Positions 1-4,955 of a DNA stretch of 5,613 nucleotides are shown in pieces. Source of the DNA: an uncultured Lachnospiraceae bacterium. GTDB taxonomy: Bacteria > Bacillota > Clostridia > Lachnospirales > Lachnospiraceae. The translations under genes and the position numbers were made by a program. The first letter of the stretch is position 1, and every line of letters starts with the position of its first letter. The DNA lies in NCBI GenBank assembly GCA_945836355.1, contig CAMALD010000111.1:1-5613 (forward strand), given 5' to 3'. The notes under the pieces are model-generated. The model had not been told where the DNA came from. It was given only the letters and a program-made list of their open reading frames with translations, and did not search any database.

Positions 1-1064
1 GGACAGTCGATGACACCCTTTAACAACAGCAGGAACTCAGGGATGACTTCCTTGATATTATCTGCGATAAATACCTGATTGTTGTACAGCTTGATGGTAC
101 CCTCGATGCTGTCATACTCCGTGTTAATCTTCGGGAAGTACAAAATGCCCTTGAGGTTAAACGGATAATCCATATTCAGATGAATCCAGAACAGCGGCTC
201 CTTGTAGTCATGGAATACCTTGCGGTAGAACTCCTTATACTCCTCCTCGGTGCACTCATTCGGATGCTTGGTCCACAGAGGAGCGGTCTCATTCACCGGC
301 TTTGGTCCCTTCTTCTTCTCCGTTGCCTTGCCATCCTCGCCTACCTGCGCATCAATGATTTTGTTTCCTTCCTCATCGACTTCCTTTGCTTCTTCCTCGG
401 CCTTTTCCTCTTCCGGCTCTTCCTTCGCTGTCTCGTTCTTAAAATAAATCGGCACCGGCATAAACGAGCAGTATTTGTCGATAACCTCCTTCGCGCGATA
501 CTCGTTTGAGAACTCGTAGCTGTCCTCATTCAGATACAGTGTAATCTCCGTACCACGCTCCGTGCGGTCGCCCTCGGACATCTCAAAATCAACGCCCTCC
601 TCCGACTCCCAGTGAACCGGCTTGGCGCCCTCCTGCCAGGACAGGGTATCAATGGTAACCTTGTGGGCTACCATAAAAGCAGAATAGAAGCCAAGACCAA
701 AATGACCGATGATCTGGTCTTCATTTGTCTTATCCTTGTACTTCTCCAAAAATGCCGCAGCGCCGGAAAATGCGATCTGGTTGATGTACTGCTTGACCTC
801 ATCCAAGGTCATACCAATACCGTTATCAATAAATTTAATGGTCTTTTCTTCCGGATTGACCAGTACGGAAATCTTTAGCTCTTCCTCCTCCGGAACACTG
901 TACTCACCCATCAGCTCCAGCTTTTTCAGCTTTGTCACCGCATCGCAGCCATTGGAAATCAGCTCACGGTAGAATATATCGTGATCGGAATACAGCCACT
1001 TCTTTATAATCGGAAATATGTTTTCCGAATTGATTGATAAACTGCCACGCTCTGTGTTACCCAT
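1..1064 (-). CDS. htpG: Molecular chaperone HtpG (Hsp90 family), N-terminal and part of middle domain, C-terminus beyond left edge
   Basis: Hsp90-family ATP-dependent chaperone of the cytoplasm that helps fold and remodel client proteins. About 354 codons are present; a full HtpG is usually 620-680 residues, so the rest of the middle domain and the dimerisation domain lie outside. The GHKL ATPase domain (about residues 1-208) is intact: FYRELISNGCDA with Glu34 (water-activating) and Asn38 (Mg-ATP), Asp80 in DNGIGM, the ATP lid with GHFGLGFYSAFMV, and RGTEI. A Glu-rich linker (about 210-255) follows. The middle domain begins at about residue 259 (ETAPLWTKHP, EEYKEFYRKVFHDY, PLFWIHLNMDYPFNLKGILYFP). 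The ATG at 1064 is supported by AAGGAG at 1073-1078, 8 bases upstream, and by the alignment of Glu34/Asn38/Asp80 with the E. coli numbering. A strong promoter and a CIRCE operator lie upstream, so HrcA-linked heat-shock control is likely. In B. subtilis htpG is not under CIRCE, so this wiring differs from that model. Confidence 0.97.
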   Translation of the reverse strand, partial: MGNTERGSLSINSENIFPIIKKWLYSDHDIFYRELISNGCDAVTKLKKLELMGEYSVPEEEELKISVLVNPEEKTIKFIDNGIGMTLDEVKQYINQIAFSGAAAFLEKYKDKTNEDQIIGHFGLGFYSAFMVAHKVTIDTLSWQEGAKPVHWESEEGVDFEMSEGDRTERGTEITLYLNEDSYEFSNEYRAKEVIDKYCSFMPVPIYFKNETAKEEPEEEKAEEEAKEVDEEGNKIIDAQVGEDGKATEKKKGPKPVNETAPLWTKHPNECTEEEYKEFYRKVFHDYKEPLFWIHLNMDYPFNLKGILYFPKINTEYDSIEGTIKLYNNQVFIADNIKEVIPEFLLLLKGVIDC

Positions 1065-1128
1065 GAAAACCACTCCTTTTCATCCCGGGGACTATACCCC
1101 GCCTCAATTCTTAATTTATTTTAGCTAT

Positions 1129-1157
1129 ACTATACTACGATGGTTATCAAATGTCAA
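1129..1157 (-). promoter_or_regulatory. Sigma-A-type promoter of htpG
   Basis: On the minus strand there is a perfect -35 hexamer TTGACA (1157-1152), a 17-base spacer and a -10 hexamer TATAGT (1134-1129). Transcription should start near 1118-1122, giving a leader of about 55-58 bases before the htpG ATG. The spacing is the optimum for the housekeeping sigma factor. The CIRCE operator sits just upstream of the -35 hexamer. Confidence 0.85.
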
Positions 1158-1192
1158 CAAAAAATTAGCACTCGTTTATAGCGAGTGCTAAT
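1158..1192 (-). terminator. Probable intrinsic terminator of the DUF5721-like gene, embedded in CIRCE
   Basis: Read on the minus strand, the CIRCE arms extend to an 11-base-pair perfect stem (1192-1182 with 1174-1164) closing a 7-base loop, followed directly by TTTTTG. It begins 10 bases after the TAA of the gene at 1203-1700. The stem is only moderately GC-rich (5 of 11 pairs), so termination may be partial. If it works as a terminator, one palindrome serves both as protein operator for htpG and as RNA terminator for the gene before it. Confidence 0.55.
1165..1191. promoter_or_regulatory. CIRCE element, HrcA repressor operator
   Basis: The sequence is TTAGCACTC, a 9-base spacer, then GAGTGCTAA. 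Both 9-base arms match the CIRCE consensus exactly, and so does the spacing. HrcA binds CIRCE and represses class I heat-shock genes (groESL, hrcA-grpE-dnaK) until heat or misfolded protein titrates GroEL. Here the nearest downstream gene is htpG. The operator lies 7 bases upstream of the -35 hexamer, whereas CIRCE usually overlaps the promoter or lies between the transcription start and the start codon. HrcA binding here would have to act at the edge of RNA polymerase contact, or on a second promoter further upstream that I cannot identify. Confidence 0.93.
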
Positions 1193-1202
1193 AATGCTTT
1201 TC

Positions 1203-1700
1203 TTATATCTCGTCGAAGGGAATTTCCTTCTCCTTCAAAATCTCACGCACATACCAATCAAACTCCCGCTCAAATGCTTTGTCAGGCACAAAGGTCTCAT
1301 AGCCGACCCCTGTCACAAGCTGCAGGCTTCCGGACTGATACCTGAGATTTATATATGCTCCGGTTATCTGCTCTTCCTGAATCCCCGCTCCGGATATCTG
1401 AAGCAGCTCTCTGATTTCACTGCGCGTCAGCTGCAGCACTAGCTGCAGCAGCTGCGGAGATTTTGCGCCTCGAATCATCTGAAACACCACCGGCTTCATT
1501 TCTTCCCATGTCAGAAACTCCTTTTCGACCAACGCCTCATATTCTTCTTCCGCATAAAACGCTTTATTCCGGTGACCGTTAATCTGATATCCCGCAGAAG
1601 TCTGCACGCTTCCCTCCTTTACCGGAAAACGGTCAAAATCATTTTTTTGGAACAGCTTTGCCATAAAAGCCTTTACTTCCCTGATCTGAAAAGCAAGCAC
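1203..1700 (-). CDS. DUF5721-like protein of unknown function
   Basis: A 165-residue soluble, acidic protein with no signal peptide or membrane segment. Its overall layout resembles the DUF5721 family as I recall it from Lachnospiraceae: an N-terminus MLAFQIREVKAFMAKLF, then DFDRFPVKEGSVQT around residue 21, a hydrophobic helical middle (about 70-100, with LLQLVLQLTRSEIRELL), and a C-terminal GYETFVPDKAFEREFDWYV stretch. No catalytic motif is recognisable, so I assign no function. The start is GTG at 1700, chosen because GGAGG (1712-1708) lies 7 bases upstream. An extended -10-like TG-T-GATAAT ends at 1721, but it would leave a leader of only about 14 bases, so I treat it as weak. The gene ends 10 bases before the CIRCE/terminator palindrome and is read in the same direction as htpG, so read-through into htpG is possible. 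Confidence 0.85.
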   Translation of the reverse strand: MLAFQIREVKAFMAKLFQKNDFDRFPVKEGSVQTSAGYQINGHRNKAFYAEEEYEALVEKEFLTWEEMKPVVFQMIRGAKSPQLLQLVLQLTRSEIRELLQISGAGIQEEQITGAYINLRYQSGSLQLVTGVGYETFVPDKAFEREFDWYVREILKEKEIPFDEI

Positions 1701-1728
1701 AACAACACCTCCGCAGTATAATTATCAC

Positions 1729-1750
1729 AAAATCTGAAATACTAGATTTT
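1729..1750. promoter_or_regulatory. Possible operator-like palindrome in the divergent spacer
   Basis: AAAATCT, an 8-base spacer and AGATTTT form a perfect 7-8-7 inverted repeat. It lies between the two divergent genes, just downstream of a plus-strand TATAAT (1717-1722) and over the -35 zone of the weak minus-strand promoter candidate. The position suits a transcription-factor site, but the arms are short and AT-rich, so chance is a real alternative. Confidence 0.25.
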
Positions 1751-1799
1751 ACAATGAAATCCATCCGGTCCGTTACCGGACGGGATGCTGATTTCTTGT
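1751..1799. other. Strong GC-rich hairpin in the divergent intergenic spacer
   Basis: The inner arms 1762-1772 and 1777-1787 pair over 11 positions with one G-G mismatch around a TTAC loop. An outer GAAATC/GATTTC stem (1756-1761 with 1790-1795) continues after a 2-base bulge, and ACAA/TTGT closes the base past a 1-base bulge. On the plus strand the core is followed by ATTTCTTGTTTAA, a T-rich tail resembling a weak intrinsic terminator. No plus-strand gene lies upstream, so it is either a leader structure or attenuator for the cysteine-rich gene, the end of a very small RNA, or a dispersed intergenic repeat. A perfect TATAAT at 1717-1722 could start a plus-strand transcript through it, but it has no good -35 partner. 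Confidence 0.5.
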
Positions 1800-1860
1800 T
1801 TAAATAAATGTTACTGTTTCACAGTCACAGCTTATCATTTTACCCGAAAGGAGAGATATC

Positions 1861-2067
1861 ATGAGAGCATCGAATAAGACTTATGAAAAGGTTGCTGAAA
1901 ACTGCAGCGCTTTCGAGCCGAAAAAGGATGTTGTGAAGACCACAAACAGCACATGTGAATCCTGTCACTGCGATGTTTCCTGCACTACCTGCAAGCACTT
2001 TGCCGACGAGGAATATTGTGTGCTCGATCTCTACGACAAAATCGTAGCAGAACACCATTTCGAGTAA
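1861..2067 (+). CDS. Small cysteine-rich protein, probable metal-binding, function unknown
   Basis: A 68-residue protein with seven cysteines, at 15, 32, 35, 37, 41, 44 and 53. The core motif is C-x2-C-x-C-x3-C-x2-C, followed by K-H-F and an acidic D-E-E-Y-C-V-L-D-L-Y-D-K-I tail. Cys pairs of this kind typically hold zinc or an iron-sulfur cluster, and His46 and the acidic residues could also contribute. There is no signal peptide or membrane segment, so it is probably cytoplasmic. The start is firmly set by AAAGGAG at 1847-1853, 7 bases before the ATG. It is the only plus-strand gene in the window, is divergent from the DUF5721-like gene and converges on traX. I recognise no characterised family. 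A real gene is supported by the ribosome binding site, the patterned cysteines and the hairpin just after the stop. Confidence 0.8.
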   Translation: MRASNKTYEKVAENCSAFEPKKDVVKTTNSTCESCHCDVSCTTCKHFADEEYCVLDLYDKIVAEHHFE

Positions 2068-2073
2068 AAGCAT

Positions 2074-2124
2074 TTCTGCAAAATCCGAAGGTAAATATTC
2101 TATTTACTTTCGCTCTTTGCAGAA
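2074..2124. terminator. 51-base inverted repeat, probable bidirectional terminator between convergent genes
   Basis: Two 24-base arms (2074-2097 and 2101-2124) flank a TTC loop. The arms pair over 9 outer base pairs (TTCTGCAAA/TTTGCAGAA), have a 3-base internal mismatch, then 12 inner base pairs including one G-T wobble. It begins 6 bases after the stop of the cysteine-rich gene and lies 28 bases beyond the traX stop on the other strand, exactly where a shared terminator is expected. The T tracts are weak: CTTTTAC on the minus strand and none on the plus strand. Efficiency is therefore uncertain, and mRNA 3'-end protection is an alternative role. Confidence 0.6.
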
Positions 2125-2151
2125 TACATACATCTTACTCCACCGCTTCCG

Positions 2152-2880
2152 TCAGCAAATATGACCGGCAAACGCGCCAAGCAACAGAAGATGCACCGGA
2201 TAGAATGCATAAAACAGATATTTCAGCTTCGGTCCCTGCTTCCCGTTGTAAAAGTAAATCGGAACCAGGGCAAGCATGGCGCATAGCTCCAGCCGGTTGG
2301 AGAATAAAAGAATCACCGTACATAGTCCGCCGGATATCCAGATTTTCTTCCCCCGGAACAGATAAAATATCAGGATAAACAAAATTCCTACATATGAGTA
2401 GTCCGTGCGAAGCGCCGTCGCAATCCCGGACACTCCCACAATCAAAATGGCTCCCAGCGTATTAAATATGACCGGCTGCAGCATGTATTTCATTTTCAGC
2501 AGGTCATACAGATACATCAAAATCAACCCCAGCAAAAGCGTAAACATGACATTCTGGCTGCTCATCATACGTGAAAGCTGAAACTCCCCTCCCGTCACCT
2601 GAAAAGCCAAATCAAACGGGAACTCCGAAATCAAAGCAAATACAGCCATGCGAAGCATATACTTCCTTCTGTCCCTAGTATGGTAATACCCTTCCACCAG
2701 CAAGAAGCAGTAAATCGGAAACGCAATTCTCCCGATGCCGCGGCCCAGTACATAGCTCGTGACCATCGGTATCCCGGACACACTGGTCAAAACCTTCCCC
2801 GTCCAAGGAATGAAAATATAGGTATAATGATCGATAAACATGGTGATGCAGGCAATCAGTTTTAGCACAAACACCGTCAT
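2152..2880 (-). CDS. TraX family multi-pass membrane protein
   Basis: A 242-residue integral membrane protein with about seven to eight hydrophobic segments. It carries TraX-family landmarks: KLIACITMFIDH near the N-terminus (Asp17-His18 in the first membrane helix), GRIAFPIYCFLLVEGYYHTR (50-69), ALISEFPFDLAF (82-93), QNVMFTLLLGL (109-119), TDYSYVGIL (159-167) and FYPVHLLLL at the C-terminal end. TraX of the F plasmid is needed for N-acetylation of F pilin. Chromosomal homologues in Firmicutes are mostly uncharacterised and plausibly act as membrane acyltransferases on an unknown cell-surface substrate. The start ATG overlaps the TGA of the GH13 gene as ATGA, with AGGAG 9 bases upstream inside the GH13 coding end, so translation is probably coupled. 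No conjugation gene is nearby, so a role in plasmid transfer is not supported. Confidence 0.93.
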   Translation of the reverse strand: MTVFVLKLIACITMFIDHYTYIFIPWTGKVLTSVSGIPMVTSYVLGRGIGRIAFPIYCFLLVEGYYHTRDRRKYMLRMAVFALISEFPFDLAFQVTGGEFQLSRMMSSQNVMFTLLLGLILMYLYDLLKMKYMLQPVIFNTLGAILIVGVSGIATALRTDYSYVGILFILIFYLFRGKKIWISGGLCTVILLFSNRLELCAMLALVPIYFYNGKQGPKLKYLFYAFYPVHLLLLGAFAGHIC

Positions 2881-4910
2881 TTTACATTTCTCCTCTTATT
2901 CGCGCGCGGCTGCACTTCCTTCACCTTTTCTCTTCCAATGAAAACTACGATGGAACGTGCAGGCACCTCAAAGGTTCTTCTCTCGTCTCCCGGCACCGGC
3001 ACGCAGCTCTCATCGGTGGCACATAAAAAGACAAGCTCCTCGTCCTCGGTCACATTCGGCAAATCAAACTCATGCGGTTCCCAATGCATATTTACCGCCA
3101 GATACATGCTGCAGTCCGCATGCTTCCGGTCAACCCTTGCATACCTCCCGCACAGGAGCAGGCCGAGCGTCCTGCTGTAATTTGAGTAGTCGGGATACCA
3201 TGCCCTGGTGCCATGCCTTGACACATCCGGACAGCCGCAGGAAATGTAGTCCATCCCCTTTAATGCAATCCCGTTATGCAGAACCGGATGCGCTTTGCGA
3301 AGCGCGATTAACTGCTTTGTGAATTCAAACAGGTCCTTATGCCAGCGCAGCTCCTTCCACGAAAGCCAGCCGGTTTCATTGTCCTGACAATATGCATTAT
3401 TGTTACCCTGCTGGGAGTTTCCGAACTCGTCTCCCGCCAGCAGCATCGGCGTTCCCTGTGACAGCATCAGCAGAAGCAATGCATTTTTTTGCATCTGAAT
3501 GCGGAGCTTTTGAATCTTCTTTTTCTTTGTCTCACCCTCCGCGCCGCAGTTCCAGCCAAAATTATAATCGCTTCCGTCCCTGTTTTCCTCCCCGTTCGCC
3601 TCATTGTGTTTGACATCGTAGGAGTACAAGTCTCTGAGCGTAAATCCGTTGTTATCGGCGATATGATTGATTACCCCCACACTGCCGTTCTGGCGCAAAA
3701 GCCGCTCAAACACTCTTCCCACCATTTCCTCATCACCCTTGAGGAAACGACGCATTTCGTTTTGGAAGCCATCCTGGTATTCTGCCAGAAAAGCGTTTGT
3801 CCGGTCAGGCATTACGCCTCCGCGGAGTCTGGTATTCATAACCCGCACCAGTTCTACAGGCATTCCGTCATTCGGATTGATATCCTGCTGCCCGGTCGTC
3901 AAAAATTTGACTCCCGCAAGCCCCGGATGAAGACGCAGCATCCGCTCCGGGAGCGTCCCCGAGATTACCCGGAAGCCGTCCACATGGTATTCCTTCACCC
4001 ACCAGCAAAGACAGTCCAGTATCATATTCGGATTGTCCGCAGGCAAAAAATCCATCTCCAAAAGCACTTCGATTCCGCTCTCGTGCAAGCCTTTGACCAT
4101 CTTCTTAAACTCGGTGCATGCCCTCCCAGGCTCTGCCGCATAGGATGCCTTCGGCACAAAGGCACTCCGCTCCTGGCCAAACCCCCAGTAATTCACCTTC
4201 TTTTCCTGCCCGGCAGGCTTTTGATATTTGCTCTCCTGCATGCTAAAAATCTCGTTAAATTCAAAACATGGCATCAGCAAAACCGCATTGATTCCAAGCT
4301 CGGTCAGATACTGCTTCTTTTCCAGTATACCCCGATACGTTCCCTTATGCTTTACTCCCGGAGCAGTCATGGTAAAGCCTCTGACATGCAATTTATACAG
4401 AATCATATCATTGAAAGCCAGACCCGGTCTGACATCCGTTCCCCAGTCAAAATCCCGGCTTTTTTGTCTGTTCTTTTGTGCTGCGCCGGTCAAGCACAGC
4501 TCGCACGGACAGCCAAAGATTTCTTCTCCCGCTCCGAAGTGCATTCTTCCGTAAGTATGCTTCACATACGGGTCCATAAACTCTGTGCCCACCGCCACGT
4601 AACGGTATCCCCAGCATGCCGGCAGGCTGTCAGAGCTCACCGATGTCCGGAACAAGCCCGGCTGCCCCGACACGGCAGAAAGCGGCAGGGTCACTGCCGC
4701 CTTCTGTACTTCCATCCGGCTTTCCTCATCCACTGTGCGCGCATTTTCACCGCACGGCAGACCATACTCCTTCAGGTCGTAAATATGCAACTCACATTCT
4801 TTTATATTTGGCAAAAACACACAAAACTGGTAGCACTCACCCACCTGCGTTACTCCAAGCGCAAGCTCAGTACCGTTCTGAATTTTTGCCGGCTGAATCG
4901 TTTCTTCCAT
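2877..4910 (-). CDS. GH13 isoamylase/GlgX-like protein lacking the catalytic residues (probable pseudoenzyme)
   Basis: Numbering is from an in-frame TTG at 4931; subtract 7 for the ATG at 4910, which I prefer because GGGGA lies 5 bases before it (another ATG is at 4922). Order of domains: CBM48-like N-terminus (about 25-130), GH13 barrel (about 170-545), then a C-terminal beta domain. Isoamylase/GlgX landmarks are clear: LHVRGFTM (181-188), NYWGF (247-251), FLKGDEEMVG (396-405), GFTLRDLYSYDVKHNEANGE (429-448) and GTPMLLAGDEFGNSQQGNNN (493-512). Active members hydrolyse alpha-1,6 branches in glycogen. Here the three catalytic positions are changed: nucleophile Asp of GFRFD is Ile323 (GFRVI), acid/base Glu of IAEPW is Thr346 (LTTGQ), and the HD of region IV is Asn427-Asn428. 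Region I reads EMDFLP instead of DVVYNH, and about 45 residues before region II are missing. The length (677-684) is near normal and the frame is unbroken, so it is not a decayed pseudogene. Likely roles are glucan binding or partnering an active enzyme, as inactive plant ISA2 does. Confidence 0.93.
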   Translation of the reverse strand: MEETIQPAKIQNGTELALGVTQVGECYQFCVFLPNIKECELHIYDLKEYGLPCGENARTVDEESRMEVQKAAVTLPLSAVSGQPGLFRTSVSSDSLPACWGYRYVAVGTEFMDPYVKHTYGRMHFGAGEEIFGCPCELCLTGAAQKNRQKSRDFDWGTDVRPGLAFNDMILYKLHVRGFTMTAPGVKHKGTYRGILEKKQYLTELGINAVLLMPCFEFNEIFSMQESKYQKPAGQEKKVNYWGFGQERSAFVPKASYAAEPGRACTEFKKMVKGLHESGIEVLLEMDFLPADNPNMILDCLCWWVKEYHVDGFRVISGTLPERMLRLHPGLAGVKFLTTGQQDINPNDGMPVELVRVMNTRLRGGVMPDRTNAFLAEYQDGFQNEMRRFLKGDEEMVGRVFERLLRQNGSVGVINHIADNNGFTLRDLYSYDVKHNEANGEENRDGSDYNFGWNCGAEGETKKKKIQKLRIQMQKNALLLLMLSQGTPMLLAGDEFGNSQQGNNNAYCQDNETGWLSWKELRWHKDLFEFTKQLIALRKAHPVLHNGIALKGMDYISCGCPDVSRHGTRAWYPDYSNYSRTLGLLLCGRYARVDRKHADCSMYLAVNMHWEPHEFDLPNVTEDEELVFLCATDESCVPVPGDERRTFEVPARSIVVFIGREKVKEVQPRANKRRNVK

Positions 4911-4955
4911 GAAAATCCCCATTTCTTTCAAACGAATGATATCCGTTCTGCGTGA

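Noticed and set aside
180..972. Several plus-strand open frames over the htpG region
   Set aside because: All are antisense or out-of-frame shadows of the strongly conserved HtpG reading frame.
1840..2073. A 77-codon minus-strand frame opposite the cysteine-rich gene
   Set aside because: The plus-strand gene has the ribosome binding site and patterned cysteines; the antisense frame has neither and its start would sit in the hairpin zone.
2016..2378. A 120-codon plus-strand frame overlapping the end of the cysteine-rich gene and the antisense of traX
   Set aside because: It is out of frame with the cysteine-rich gene, crosses the hairpin at 2074-2124, and shows no recognisable protein features.
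2152..2880. TraX as a sign of a conjugative or integrative element
   Set aside because: No relaxase, coupling protein, type IV secretion, integrase or att-like repeats are seen, and chromosomal TraX-family proteins are common in Firmicutes.
2877..4910. Annotation as an active glycogen debranching enzyme (GlgX)
   Set aside because: The nucleophile, acid/base and stabilising residues are all substituted, so only fold-level membership is supported.
2877..4910. Reading the GH13 gene as a decaying pseudogene
   Set aside because: The frame is unbroken, the length is near that of the family, and conserved non-catalytic blocks and the downstream ATGA coupling are preserved.
3489..4955. A 488-codon open frame on the plus strand, opposite the GH13 gene
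   Set aside because: It lies wholly antisense to a clear GH13 protein, has no family resemblance and a basic, His/Leu/Arg-rich composition typical of the reverse of a biased coding strand, and no convincing ribosome binding site.
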